Below, piece after piece: positions 16,211 through 24,618 of a DNA stretch of 64,000 nt (within the stretch, counting starts at the first letter, position 1; each line of letters opens with the position of its first letter). A program made the translations under genes and the position numbers. Origin of the DNA: Proteiniclasticum aestuarii (GTDB taxonomy: Bacteria > Bacillota > Clostridia > Clostridiales > Clostridiaceae). Location of the stretch: the NCBI RefSeq assembly GCF_017368455.1, contig NZ_JAFNJU010000009.1, positions 62,001-126,000 of the forward strand, written 5' to 3'. The notes below the pieces were generated by a model. The model was given only the letters and a program-made list of their open reading frames with translations, did not search any database and was not told where the DNA came from.

Positions 16211-17848
16211 TTAGCGATTGATGACGCTGGAAATCGGTGGGATGACCTGCTTCTTTCTGGAAAGAATGCCGGGGATATAAACCGAATTATCCTTCATCTG
16301 CACATCAAAGGCTTTATTGATGACGTCCTTCTGTTTTCCGACAGCAATGAGCTCCGATCCTTCTTTGTAGATGTCGGTGACGATCAGAAGCTGAAGGTCG
16401 AATCCTTCATGTTCTGTCATCTCTTCCATGGTTTCAATGATGGTGCCTTTCAGTTCGTCAATGGTGTCAGAGTCCATGGTGTATACCTGAGATACTCCGA
16501 TTTTGCTGCTGTCGTAGGTGAAGACCTTGAAATCCTGCTTGAGAATTTCCTGAGGACTCTTTCCTGCGAGAGACGTGCCATATTTGAACATCTCCAGCGC
16601 AAATTCCTCCACATCGATATCGGCAATCTGTGCAAGTCTCTGCAGAACGAGTCTGTCCACGTTCGTGGAAGTAGGGGACTTGAAAAGCAGCGTATCGGAT
16701 ATGATTGCAGCAGCAAGAAGACCTGCGGTTTTCTTGGAAGGGCGGATACCATTTTCAAAGAAAATATTGGCCACGATGGTGGACGTGCTGCCCACCGGTT
16801 CGTTTCGGAAAAAGATCGGCGTGGATGTGGCTACATCGGCTACTCTATGGTGATCAATGATTTCGAGAATTTCGGCTTCATTGAGCCCTTTGACAGACTG
16901 ACCTTTCTCATTATGATCCACAAGAATTACTTTTTTCTTCTTGCCTGAAATAAGGTGGAATCTTGAGATGGTGCCCACAACCTTGTTTTCCTCACTGACC
17001 ACGGGATAGCTTCTGAACCTTGTCTCCGCCATGGTGTTTCTGATGTCTCCGATATAGTCATCAGAGGAGAAGTACATGATGTTTTCCTTGGTCATGACAT
17101 AGTTCACCGGCACGGACTGTGAAATCAGTCTGGAGGTGGTATAGGTGTCATAGGGCGTATTGATGACGGTTATCCGGTTTTCCTTTGCTCTTTCAAGAAG
17201 ATCCTCATCCATATCACCAGAACCGGTGATGATGATCAGAGATACTTTTCTTTCCACAGCACCTTCCATAGAATCTCTTCGATTGCCGGTGATGACGATA
17301 TCACCTTCTTCTATGGTCTTGTTCACTTCATCTGGTGAAGCGGACAGGGCATAGATCTTCCCATAGAAATGCTTCCGGTCTTTATCCAGATGAAGCAGCT
17401 GACCGGTCAAGGTATCCAGCAGATTGTTCACGGTGACTTTGGATTTTCCGAGAATCATATTGTCCCAGACATCCATATAACTTTCCGTTACATTGGAAAC
17501 CGATACGATACCGTTCAGTGTTTCATTTTCATCCACCACCGGGATGCTCTTGACATTGTTCATGCGCATGATGTTCCAGGCCATCTTCAACGTGATCTCC
17601 GATGAGATCGGAGCGATTTTATCGATATTCAGATCGCTGATCTGCAGTCTCACATCTTCGATATACTCCGGTGGTTCCACACCGAAATAGGCGAGAATGA
17701 AATAGGTTTCCCGATTGATTTCTCCCAATCTGACCGGTACATAGTGGTCCGAACCTGTTTTGTTCTTGTACTCCGCATAGGCCAGAGCAGCGCAGATGGA
17801 ATCTGAATCAGGATTTTTATGACCAGTGATATAGACGGTGTCCTTCAT
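16211..17848 (-). CDS. ppaC: Manganese-dependent inorganic pyrophosphatase with CBS and DRTGG domains
   Basis: 545 residues, a family II pyrophosphatase with the regulatory insert. The DHH core begins at residue 5 (VYITGHKNPDSDSICAALAY) and resumes with VDHNEKGQS and DHHRVADV. Between them lie a CBS domain (about 70-120), a DRTGG domain (about 125-235) and a second CBS (about 250-305). The C-terminal DHHA2 domain has the SRKKQVIPP substrate motif. The enzyme hydrolyses PPi to phosphate; CBS-PPases are known to be inhibited by AMP/ADP and activated by ATP or diadenosine polyphosphates. The ATG at 17848 is chosen over the GTG at 17860 because GTGGAGGTAA is the ribosome site. Confidence 0.93.
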   Translation of the reverse strand: MKDTVYITGHKNPDSDSICAALAYAEYKNKTGSDHYVPVRLGEINRETYFILAYFGVEPPEYIEDVRLQISDLNIDKIAPISSEITLKMAWNIMRMNNVKSIPVVDENETLNGIVSVSNVTESYMDVWDNMILGKSKVTVNNLLDTLTGQLLHLDKDRKHFYGKIYALSASPDEVNKTIEEGDIVITGNRRDSMEGAVERKVSLIIITGSGDMDEDLLERAKENRITVINTPYDTYTTSRLISQSVPVNYVMTKENIMYFSSDDYIGDIRNTMAETRFRSYPVVSEENKVVGTISRFHLISGKKKKVILVDHNEKGQSVKGLNEAEILEIIDHHRVADVATSTPIFFRNEPVGSTSTIVANIFFENGIRPSKKTAGLLAAAIISDTLLFKSPTSTNVDRLVLQRLAQIADIDVEEFALEMFKYGTSLAGKSPQEILKQDFKVFTYDSSKIGVSQVYTMDSDTIDELKGTIIETMEEMTEHEGFDLQLLIVTDIYKEGSELIAVGKQKDVINKAFDVQMKDNSVYIPGILSRKKQVIPPISSVINR

Positions 17849-17961
17849 GTTTACCTCCACTTATCCATAGGACATCTCACATATCCATGGATGATCGTTT
17901 ATAATCATAATAATACTTGATATGAAAGAAGCCTGCAACCGCTGTGCAGACTTCCGCGATC

Positions 17962-18366
17962 TTATTTTCTTTTGTACTGAACCTGTCTTTTTGGCATTGG
18001 CGCATCAATCTTGAACAGATCTCTTCTTGTGGTGACATTTCTGATGTTTTTGATTTCCAGAACATCACTGTTGTCTGAGCCTTTCTTGCCCTTCAGCGCC
18101 TGAAGAAGAATCACGTTACCCTGATTCACTGCAATGAAATCCGGTTTCTTGAACCATCTTTTAGCCTTATATACGCTTCTGACCACATTTTTGGACCCAT
18201 CCGGCTTGAGTATGATGGTCGCCTTCAATACGTTGAAAATCCACAGGTATTTTTTCTCTTCCACTTTTACTGAAAGAACCGTTCCATACGCCTGGGTGAT
18301 TCGGTCTCCATATTTCTTCATATAATTATCTGCATAGTACTTCTGTAATTTATCCTTAAACCCCAT
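17962..18366 (-). CDS. Conserved hypothetical protein
   Basis: 134 residues, basic, without signal peptide or membrane segment. Visible: KDKLQKYYADNYMKKYGDRITQAYGTVLSVKVEE, a hydrophobic strand (YLWIFNVLKATIIL), VVRSVYKAKRWFKK and a C-terminal KRQVQYKRK. The pattern suggests a small beta-rich domain with a basic tail that might touch nucleic acid; I recognise no family. AAAGGAG precedes the ATG at 18366. The ppaC gene follows 113 bases downstream on the same strand and may be co-transcribed. Confidence 0.7.
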   Translation of the reverse strand: MGFKDKLQKYYADNYMKKYGDRITQAYGTVLSVKVEEKKYLWIFNVLKATIILKPDGSKNVVRSVYKAKRWFKKPDFIAVNQGNVILLQALKGKKGSDNSDVLEIKNIRNVTTRRDLFKIDAPMPKRQVQYKRK

Positions 18367-18436
18367 TATTGAAAACTCCTTTATCCTATGATTGCTACAG
18401 TATATTATAACATAAACCCGGAAAAAGTATATTAGA

Positions 18437-18460
18437 AAATCCTTGCGTTTTCAAGGATTT
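18437..18460. terminator. Orphan terminator-like hairpin
   Basis: A perfect 9-bp stem (18437-18445 with 18452-18460). On the minus strand it is followed by TTTTC, but no minus-strand gene lies upstream of it now. It may be a leader element of the 134-residue gene or a terminator left behind by a local rearrangement near the TnpB relic. Confidence 0.4.
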
Positions 18461-18668
18461 ATTGAAAATTTAATATAAGGAAGCTCTTTCTTACCGATGA
18501 AAAGGATGTATTGTTTCTATGAATTTGAGGCGTGTCTATTTAACCTAAATTCGCGGGAATTCCCCCATCCTCTTTAGGTGGGGGATGAATCGCTTATTAT
18601 TTTGTCTGAGAATGAATATTCTTGTCTTTATTGGAGTATATTATAACATATAGAAATGAGATTTAAGT

Positions 18669-18932
18669 ATGATTGCAAATAAAGTGTATCGATATCGTAT
18701 TTATCCAACTGATGCACAGAAAGTGTTTTATGCAAAAACCTTTGGTTGTGTACGTTTCATTTACAATGTGATGCTACATGATAAGATTATGCATTATGAG
18801 GAATCAGGTCAAATGCTTAAAAATACACCTGCTCAATACAAGAAAGAGCATGACTTTCTCAAGGAAGTAGATTCATTGGCGTTGGCCAATGCTCAACTAA
18901 ACATTGACCAAGAAGCTCTCACTTCAAAATGA
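18669..18932 (+). pseudogene. tnpB: Truncated tnpB (OrfB_IS605 family), N-terminal fragment
   Basis: 87 codons (MIANKVYRYRIYPTDAQKV... to a TGA). They match the conserved N-terminal helix-turn-helix and first helices of TnpB: YRIYPT, KTFGCVRFIYN, NTPAQYKKE, FLKEVDSLALANAQLN. The full protein is about 370-400 residues and carries a RuvC nuclease domain and a zinc motif, all missing here. The frame breaks just after LNIDQEA where the sequence enters the right-end hairpin, so a deletion of about 0.9 kb is inferred. No nuclease activity is possible from this copy. Confidence 0.85.
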
Positions 18933-18962
18933 TGTCAATCATTTAAGTGGTGAGTAGTTCAC
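18918..18962 (+). ncRNA. TnpB right-end / omega-RNA scaffold remnant, copy 1
   Basis: CACTT-C-AAAATGAT, loop, ATCATTT-AAGTG (18920-18949), then GTGAGTAGTTCAC. The hairpin has stems 18920-18924/18945-18949 and 18927-18933/18938-18944. The same arrangement recurs at 21799-21847. TnpB guide RNAs are encoded by the right end of the element, with the guide in the flanking DNA; the assignment rests on this position and the shared structure. The flanking sequence includes the deoC promoter region. Confidence 0.5.
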
Positions 18963-19016
18963 ACAAAGGCAAACTATGGTAAAATATAATGGAAATAGAC
19001 CTAGGAGGTACTTTAA

Positions 19017-19676
19017 ATGGATAAAATAACATTGGCAAGACATATCGATCATACACTACTGAAACCGGATGCAGTAGAAGCGGAACTGGTAAAGCTTTGT
19101 GAAGAAGCGAGAGAGCATAAGTTTTTCAGCGTGTGCATCAATCCATGCAACATCGAAAAGGCGAAAGCGCTGCTTGAAGGCACAGATACAAAAATCTGTA
19201 CCGTCGTCGGGTTTCCTTTAGGACAGATGACCACAGAAGCCAAAAGCTTTGAAACCAATGAAGCGGTCCTGCTCGGAGCGGAGGAAGTGGATATGGTCAT
19301 CAATGTGGGTAAGCTGAAGGACAAGGACTATGAGTATGTGCTGGAAGACATCCGTGCGGTGGTTCTGGCTGCAAAGGGCGTGCTTACAAAGGTCATCATC
19401 GAAACATGTCTTCTTACAGATGAAGAGAAGGTGAAAGCCTGCGAACTGGCTAAAGATGCAGGGGCTGATTATGTGAAGACATCCACCGGTTTTTCAAAGG
19501 GCGGTGCAACAAAAGAAGACATCGCGCTGATGAGAAAAACCGTGGGACCGGAAATGGGCGTGAAAGCATCAGGCGGAATCCGCACACTGGAAGATGCCAT
19601 GGGCATGATTGAAAACGGTGCTACGAGACTTGGACTGTCAGCAAGCGTTTCCATCGTGAATGAGCTTGAGCAATAA
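19017..19676 (+). CDS. deoC: Deoxyribose-phosphate aldolase
   Basis: 219 residues, full length for class I DeoC. Schiff-base Lys154 lies in [10 protein letters not shown], the second lysine Lys183 in [10 protein letters not shown], and Asp92 in VDMVINVG. It cleaves 2-deoxyribose-5-phosphate to glyceraldehyde-3-phosphate and acetaldehyde in nucleoside breakdown. AGGAGGTA precedes the ATG by 6 bases. A TATAAT (18985-18990) lies 27 bases before the ATG, directly after the TnpB-element right end, so the promoter sits at the element border. No other deo genes are in the window. Confidence 0.96.
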   Translation: MDKITLARHIDHTLLKPDAVEAELVKLCEEAREHKFFSVCINPCNIEKAKALLEGTDTKICTVVGFPLGQMTTEAKSFETNEAVLLGAEEVDMVINVGKLKDKDYEYVLEDIRAVVLAAKGVLTKVIIETCLLTDEEKVKACELAKDAGADYVKTSTGFSKGGATKEDIALMRKTVGPEMGVKASGGIRTLEDAMGMIENGATRLGLSASVSIVNELEQ

Positions 19677-19720
19677 GCGATAGAACTGGACACTGCCGAT
19701 ATAGGAAGAAGGGTGATTAC

Positions 19721-20053
19721 ATGTATAGAGACGTCATCGATGGAGAAAAGCTGAAACAGCTCCTTCCGGATCTTCCTGATGACTTGTCGGATATCAGGCT
19801 GGAAATTTTTGTGAGAGCGTTATCTGATGAAACTGCTAAAATTGAAGATTTACTGCAGAAAATAAAGAAAAGAATTGGACGATCCTCCTATCTGGGCAAG
19901 GAGAAGGAAGTATTCTTCTTCGAGGAAGATGAAATTGAAGAGGATCTGCGCAAACCGCTTTTAGCGAAGCTGAAAGAGCTGGGATACACAGCGAACCTGA
20001 AAGAAGGAGCCAGAGGAACTGTGGTGATCACTGTGAACTGGAAAAACGCATAG
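19721..20053 (+). CDS. Conserved hypothetical protein
   Basis: 110 residues, acidic, soluble. The middle is a likely alpha/beta unit (DDLSDIRLEIFVRALSDETAKIEDLLQKIKKRIGRS) followed by an acidic FFFEEDEIEEDL stretch and a beta pair (TANLKEGARGTVVITVNW). I recognise no family. It starts at ATG 19721 behind AAGGGTGAT, 44 bases after deoC, and probably belongs to the same transcript. A long hairpin follows. Confidence 0.7.
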   Translation: MYRDVIDGEKLKQLLPDLPDDLSDIRLEIFVRALSDETAKIEDLLQKIKKRIGRSSYLGKEKEVFFFEEDEIEEDLRKPLLAKLKELGYTANLKEGARGTVVITVNWKNA

Positions 20054-20058
20054 TAAAT

Positions 20059-20099
20059 GAGGCTGAATGAAAAGTGTTCTTCACTTCTCATTCAGCCTC
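20059..20099. terminator. Long hairpin between convergent genes
   Basis: An 18-bp stem with one mismatch (20059-20076 with 20082-20099) and a five-base loop. There is no T tract on either side, so termination would depend on another mechanism, or the hairpin protects both 3' ends. Confidence 0.6.
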
Positions 20100-20112
20100 T
20101 GTGCATTGCGGA

Positions 20113-20400
20113 TCACTTTCTTTTCTGCAGAATGTTCACTATGATATTGGCCAGTACGTTTCCTATGATGATGGATAGAATCATGAATATGAATAACAGG
20201 TATGCCAGAGGCATGAATCCTTCCAGGTTCCCATAGTACATCTGGTAGATGAGATAAGGAATCAGGATGATTCCTGCAAGGGAAGGGAGAAATCTGAGCA
20301 GGTTGTTCTTTGTGAAATAAGACATGACCAGACTGTAAAGCCCACCGCCTAACATAAAGAGCAGCATCAGTCCGATGAGTCTTAAGGTACCATTGTCCAT
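20113..20400 (-). CDS. Small integral membrane protein
   Basis: 95 residues with three hydrophobic segments (about 7-27, 38-53 and 63-88: LIGLMLLFMLGGGLYSLVM, FLPSLAGIILIPYLIYQMY, AYLLFIFMILSIIIGNVLAN) and a basic end (QKRK). Family unknown. The ATG at 20400 is chosen because AGGAG lies 9 bases upstream; the TTG at 20409 touches that site. It is transcribed alone toward the long hairpin. Confidence 0.7.
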   Translation of the reverse strand: MDNGTLRLIGLMLLFMLGGGLYSLVMSYFTKNNLLRFLPSLAGIILIPYLIYQMYYGNLEGFMPLAYLLFIFMILSIIIGNVLANIIVNILQKRK

Positions 20401-20569
20401 AATAATCAACTCCTAACAATTTGTCCGGATGAAACTAGTACAATTATACCAAAATATAGTTTGATTTCAAAAATACTTCATAGTATTAATATAAACTTCA
20501 TCAAATGGATAAACCAATTTTGAGATTCTAGGGTACAATAGGAAAAAGGGAAACAAGGAGGTGCTGCTT

Positions 20570-21031
20570 ATGAATGACCGGGAACTGAAAAAACTCGAAG
20601 GCAGATGGTTTTTACAGTACTCTGGATGTCCACTATGGCAGAAAGGAAGTATTGATACGATTTCCTTTAACTACGAACTCATGCACAAGGGAGAAAATCT
20701 GGTGCTTAAGGAAAAGGTGGAGTTTAGAAAAAACGGGAAGATGAAAATAAAAAGGGGATTTGAAATCCCCATGGAAGGATCGAATGTTCTGAACTGGAAA
20801 GGGATCGGAATGAACAAGTTCTTCCGCAACCAGTCCAAAGTGCTTTACAACAAGGAGGGTATTCTTATCATGTGGTTCGAAAAAACCATATCGACACCGG
20901 AGTCCATAGACGTGCTGACACGAAAGAAACACCTGAGTGCAGAAGAAAGTGTCTATATCTTCAGTATTCTGGAAAATCTCAAGGAAACCTCCGGTTATGT
21001 GGGCGAACTGGAATCCGTAAATATCCTGTAA
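20570..21031 (+). CDS. Conserved hypothetical protein, possibly lipocalin-like
   Basis: 153 residues, no signal peptide. It opens with KKLEGRWFLQYSGCPLWQKG and alternates strands and turns (FNYELMHKGENLVLKEKVEFRKNGKMKIKRGFEI; NKFFRNQSKVLYNKEGILIMWFEKT). The GRW start and the run of strands recall lipocalin-like barrels, but this is a pattern impression and not an assignment. AAGGAGGTG precedes the ATG at 20570, so the GTG at 20561 is not used. Confidence 0.65.
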   Translation: MNDRELKKLEGRWFLQYSGCPLWQKGSIDTISFNYELMHKGENLVLKEKVEFRKNGKMKIKRGFEIPMEGSNVLNWKGIGMNKFFRNQSKVLYNKEGILIMWFEKTISTPESIDVLTRKKHLSAEESVYIFSILENLKETSGYVGELESVNIL

Positions 21032-21159
21032 AGTCCAGGAAAAACCAATCTGGAATTGATTGAAAATTTCGTCAAATAGCGAATAAAGCTTGATAAAATG
21101 CCGTTTTTCATTTAAAATAGAACTATCATAAATATTAAATCAACAAGGGGGCAAACCAT

Positions 21160-21696
21160 ATGAAGACATACATTTATGCAAGAAACATTACACTTACAGA
21201 CGGTTTAAAGGAGGCGGTTGAGAATAAACTGAGCAGACTGGACAAGTACTTCAATCAGCCGGTGGAAGCTCGAGCCACATTAAGTGTGACAAAAATGGAT
21301 CAGACCTTTGAAGTAACGATCCCCTTCGGTAATGTTCTCTTAAGAGCAGAAGAATCCAGTGATGACATGTATAAATCCATCGATCTGGTACAGGACAAGC
21401 TGGAAAGACAGATCAGAAAATATAAGACAAAGATCGAGAGAAAAGCAGGTAATCCTTCCGTAAGGTTCAACGATACTGCTTTCACACAGATGGAAGAGCT
21501 GGAAGGTGATGACGCCCCTAAAATTGTCAGAACCAAAAAAATCTCCATGAAGCCTATGTCAAAGGAAGAAGCCGTACTCCAGATGGAACTCTTGGGACAC
21601 AACTTCTACGTTTTTGAAGATGAAGAAGGAGAAACAGGCGTAGTCTACAAGAGAAAAGACGGAAATTATGGTCTCCTTGAAAGAGAAGAAGATTAA
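21160..21696 (+). CDS. hpf: Ribosome hibernation promoting factor, long form
   Basis: 178 residues. The N-terminal domain (1-100: YIYARNITLTDGLKEAVENKLSRLDKYF) is the RaiA/HPF fold that sits in the decoding site. A charged linker leads to the C-terminal dimerisation domain (about 122-178: RTKKISMKPMSKEEAVLQMELLGHNFYVF...EEGETGVVYKRKDGNYGLLE). The long form joins two 70S ribosomes into inactive 100S dimers in stationary phase. GGGGG lies before the ATG. It has its own terminator. Confidence 0.95.
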   Translation: MKTYIYARNITLTDGLKEAVENKLSRLDKYFNQPVEARATLSVTKMDQTFEVTIPFGNVLLRAEESSDDMYKSIDLVQDKLERQIRKYKTKIERKAGNPSVRFNDTAFTQMEELEGDDAPKIVRTKKISMKPMSKEEAVLQMELLGHNFYVFEDEEGETGVVYKRKDGNYGLLEREED

Positions 21697-21709
21697 TATA
21701 ATACAGGTT

Positions 21710-21734
21710 GGAGCATCGAAAGATGCTCCTTTTA
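21710..21734 (+). terminator. Terminator of hpf
   Basis: A perfect 8-bp stem (21710-21717 with 21722-21729), GAAA loop, then TTTTA. Confidence 0.85.
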
Positions 21735-21770
21735 CTTTGCTTCATATTTTTATCTAAAACCCGAAAGAAT

Positions 21771-21847
21771 GAGCCGTTAGGCTCCCATACTCAGGAATCT
21801 CCCTCTTCAAAAATGATTTGATATCATTTTAAGGGGGAGTAGTTCAA
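21771..21847 (+). ncRNA. Structured orphan element, TnpB right-end / omega-RNA-like, copy 2
   Basis: This lies in the 353-base gap between hpf and secA. A 5-bp GAGCC/GGCTC hairpin (21771-21784) is followed by a two-part stem: 21799-21807 with 21831-21839 and 21810-21817 with 21823-21830. The GGGGAGTAGTTCA tail (21834-21846) matches copy 1 at 18950-18961 in structure and tail sequence. No tnpB lies next to it. It ends before the secA promoter, so it is not part of that transcript. Confidence 0.45.
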
Positions 21848-21924
21848 GAGTTAACCTTAAATTAATTTTCATGAGATAAAATTGGAAAGAATCATAGAAT
21901 AAGCTGTCATAGGAAGCCGAAATA

Positions 21925-21954
21925 TTGATATATATTGTGGATAAGTGCTATAAT
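21925..21954 (+). promoter_or_regulatory. secA promoter
   Basis: TTGATA (21925-21930), 18 bases, then TATAAT (21949-21954) with the TGn extension TGC. It would give a leader of about 90 bases before secA. Confidence 0.75.
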
Positions 21955-22049
21955 ATTATCTGGGCCATAATGCCTTTCTTCAGGTTGAAAGGAATGAATA
22001 TGGTGTAACAGGACAATTAGGATTGAAATAAAAATTTGGAGTTGAAAAA

Positions 22050-24551
22050 ATGGGATTATTTGATAAGGTTTTTGGAACCTACAGCGAGAGGGAAGTGAAA
22101 AGAATCGAGCCTCTTGCAGACAAGGTGGAAGCACTGGATGCGGAGTTTCAGAAACTGACTGATGAAGAGCTGAAAGCAAAGACAGAGGAGTTTAAGGTAA
22201 GACTGGAAAAGGGAGAAGCACTGGATGATCTCCTGCCTGAAGCATTCGCGACAGTAAGAGAAGCTTCTGCCCGAGTGCTGAACATGAAGCACTTCCGCGT
22301 ACAGATCATCGGCGGTATTATTCTTCACCAGGGTAGAATTGCGGAAATGAAGACCGGTGAAGGTAAGACACTGGTGGCGACACTGCCTTCCTACCTCAAT
22401 GCACTGACCGGAAACGGCGTTCATGTGGTAACCGTCAATGATTATCTGGCGTCAAGAGACAGAGACTGGATGGGACAGATTTATGAGTTCCTCGGCCTTA
22501 CCTGCGGGGTCATCGTGCATGGTCTCACTAATGAGCAGAGAAAAGAAGCCTATCAGGCTGATATCACATATGGTACCAACAATGAGTTCGGATTTGACTA
22601 TTTAAGAGACAATATGGTGGTCTATGCTGAAAGAAGAGTTCAGAGAGAGCTGAATTTCGCCATCGTCGATGAAGTGGATTCCATCCTGATCGATGAGGCC
22701 AGAACACCACTGATCATTTCCGGCCAGGGGGATAAATCCACCGAGTTCTATAAAGTAGCAGATTTCTTCGTGAAACAGCTGAAGAAGGACGTCCATTATA
22801 CGATGGATGAAAAAGCGAAATCAGTGGTCCTTACCGAAGAAGGTGTTGCGGAAGCGGAAAGGACATTCCATCTGGAGAACTATGCAGAGCCGAAGAACAT
22901 GGAGCTTCAGCATCATGTGACTCAGGCGCTCAAAGCGAACTATCTGTTCAGAGTCGATAAGGATTATATGGTCAAAGATGATGAAGTGGTCATCGTCGAT
23001 GAATTCACCGGACGTCTCATGGAGGGTAGAAGATACTCGGATGGACTGCATCAGGCCATCGAGGCGAAGGAAGGGGTAAAGGTGGAAAGGGAGTCCAAGA
23101 CCCTGGCAACCATCACTTACCAGAACTACTTCAGAATGTACAAGAAACTTTCCGGTATGACCGGTACAGCCCTCACTGAAGAAGCTGAATTCAGACACAC
23201 CTATGGTCTGGATGTTATCGTCATTCCAACCAACAAACCCATCAGAAGACTGGATCAGCCGGATCTCATCTACAGAAATGCACCGGCCAAATACAAGGCA
23301 GTGGTAGCGGAGATCAAGGAAGCCTATGCGAAGAAGCAGCCTGTCCTTGTGGGTACCACTTCCATCGAGAAATCTGAATATCTTTCAACCCTGCTGAAGA
23401 AGAACGGGGTTCCTCATGAAGTGCTCAATGCCAAGTATCATGAGAAAGAAGCTGAAATCGTATCGCGTGCGGGTGAACCCGGATCCATCACCATAGCAAC
23501 GAATATGGCTGGTAGAGGTACAGATATCAAACTTGGAGACCATGTCATCGACGTGGGTGGCCTCAAGATCATCGGTACAGAAAGACATGAATCCAGACGT
23601 ATCGACAATCAGCTCCGAGGACGTTCCGGTCGTCAGGGAGACCCAGGAGAATCCAGGTTCTACCTATCACTGGAAGATGATCTCATGCGAATCTTCGGTT
23701 CGGAAAAACTCTTCGGCATGATCGACAACATGGGACTGGGGGATGACGCCATCGAATCCAAGATGGTGACCAAATCCATTGAAAATGCCCAGAAGAAAGT
23801 GGAAGGAAACAACTTTGACACCAGAAAAACCCTTCTTGGCTATGACGATGTCATGAACATGCAAAGAGAAGTCATCTATGGTCAGAGACAGATGGTACTG
23901 GAAGGGAAAGACCTGAAAGAGAATATCCGTGCCATGCTGCATAATGTGGTTTCCACAGCGGTGAACATCCATCTTTCAAACGGATCGGAAAGAGAAGAAG
24001 GCATTGAAAAGCTGATTACCTACATGGAGGATATTTTCGTTCCTCATGATACACTGGAAGCGGATAAACTGATGAAAATGACCAATCAGGACATCGAGGA
24101 GATGCTCTATGACATCGGTGTATCCATCCATGAAGAGAAAGAACAGGAAATCGGAGAGCAGATCCGTGAAATCGAACGCGTCATACTGCTGAAGGTTGTC
24201 GATACGAAGTGGATGGAACACATCAACAATATGGATCACCTGAAGAGAGGTATCGGTCTGAGAGCCTACAAGCAGCAGGATCCGGTACAGGCGTATCAGT
24301 TTGAAGGTTCAGAGATGTTTGATGAGATGATCAATTCCATCAATAATGACACCATCAAGTATATTCTTCATATCGCAGTCCGCAAGGAAGAGAAGATCGA
24401 GCGTGAGCAGGTGGCCAAGGAAACGTCCACCAATCAGGACACCACCTTGAAGAGAAAACCTGTGGTGAAGAATACAAGAGTCGGCAGAAACGACCCTTGC
24501 CCATGCGGAAGCGGCAAGAAATACAAGAACTGTCACGGCGCAGCAAAATAG
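22050..24551 (+). CDS. secA: Preprotein translocase ATPase SecA
   Basis: 833 residues, complete. It has Walker A MKTGEGKT, the [19 protein letters not shown] motor motif, the [11 protein letters not shown] and [13 protein letters not shown] motifs of the second RecA-like fold, and [13 protein letters not shown]. The C terminus ends with the zinc-binding SEC-C motif ([16 protein letters not shown]). SecA drives protein export through SecYEG at the inner face of the membrane. The ATG 22050 has a GGAG site. It is followed by prfB, the order found in many Bacillota. Confidence 0.98.
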   Translation: MGLFDKVFGTYSEREVKRIEPLADKVEALDAEFQKLTDEELKAKTEEFKVRLEKGEALDDLLPEAFATVREASARVLNMKHFRVQIIGGIILHQGRIAEMKTGEGKTLVATLPSYLNALTGNGVHVVTVNDYLASRDRDWMGQIYEFLGLTCGVIVHGLTNEQRKEAYQADITYGTNNEFGFDYLRDNMVVYAERRVQRELNFAIVDEVDSILIDEARTPLIISGQGDKSTEFYKVADFFVKQLKKDVHYTMDEKAKSVVLTEEGVAEAERTFHLENYAEPKNMELQHHVTQALKANYLFRVDKDYMVKDDEVVIVDEFTGRLMEGRRYSDGLHQAIEAKEGVKVERESKTLATITYQNYFRMYKKLSGMTGTALTEEAEFRHTYGLDVIVIPTNKPIRRLDQPDLIYRNAPAKYKAVVAEIKEAYAKKQPVLVGTTSIEKSEYLSTLLKKNGVPHEVLNAKYHEKEAEIVSRAGEPGSITIATNMAGRGTDIKLGDHVIDVGGLKIIGTERHESRRIDNQLRGRSGRQGDPGESRFYLSLEDDLMRIFGSEKLFGMIDNMGLGDDAIESKMVTKSIENAQKKVEGNNFDTRKTLLGYDDVMNMQREVIYGQRQMVLEGKDLKENIRAMLHNVVSTAVNIHLSNGSEREEGIEKLITYMEDIFVPHDTLEADKLMKMTNQDIEEMLYDIGVSIHEEKEQEIGEQIREIERVILLKVVDTKWMEHINNMDHLKRGIGLRAYKQQDPVQAYQFEGSEMFDEMINSINNDTIKYILHIAVRKEEKIEREQVAKETSTNQDTTLKRKPVVKNTRVGRNDPCPCGSGKKYKNCHGAAK

Positions 24552-24558
24552 AAAAGAT

Positions 24559-24587
24559 AAATAGACTTGGGCAACCAGGTCTATTTT
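24559..24587 (+). terminator. Hairpin between secA and prfB
   Basis: A 12-bp stem (24559-24570 with 24575-24586, one G:T pair) around GCAA with only a short T tract. It is probably a partial terminator or a 3'-end stabiliser inside the secA-prfB unit. Confidence 0.6.
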
Positions 24588-24618
24588 GAAATGAAATGAA
24601 TGTATAGGAGTGATGAAA

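Larger units (their letters stand above)
18548..18962 (+). mobile_element. Decayed IS605-family (TnpB-type) element
   Basis: A compact remnant of a TnpB-only element. The left side has a small AATTC/GAATT hairpin (18548-18561) and a 10-bp stem with one bulge (18561-18571 with 18576-18585, CCCCCA/TGGGGG), like the subterminal hairpins of IS200/IS605 ends. Then comes a tnpB start (18669), which is cut off and joined to a right-end-like hairpin and the GGTGAGTAGTTCAC tail (18918-18962). No tnpA is present. The exact ends are uncertain because these elements make no target duplication. Confidence 0.7.

Noticed and set aside
15908..16948. Long plus-strand open frame across the DUF1292 and ppaC genes
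   Set aside because: It is antisense to two well-supported genes and its composition (repeated Arg/Ser/His) reflects the His/Asp-rich tail read in reverse.
17877..18068. 63-codon minus-strand frame between ppaC and the 134-residue gene
   Set aside because: It overlaps the end of the 134-residue gene in another frame and has no ribosome site.
21831..21845. GGGGAGTAG resembles the start of a yybP-ykoY (Mn2+) riboswitch
   Set aside because: The rest of that motif is missing, no manganese gene follows, and the sequence pairs with its 5' side exactly as in the TnpB-type copy at 18920-18960.
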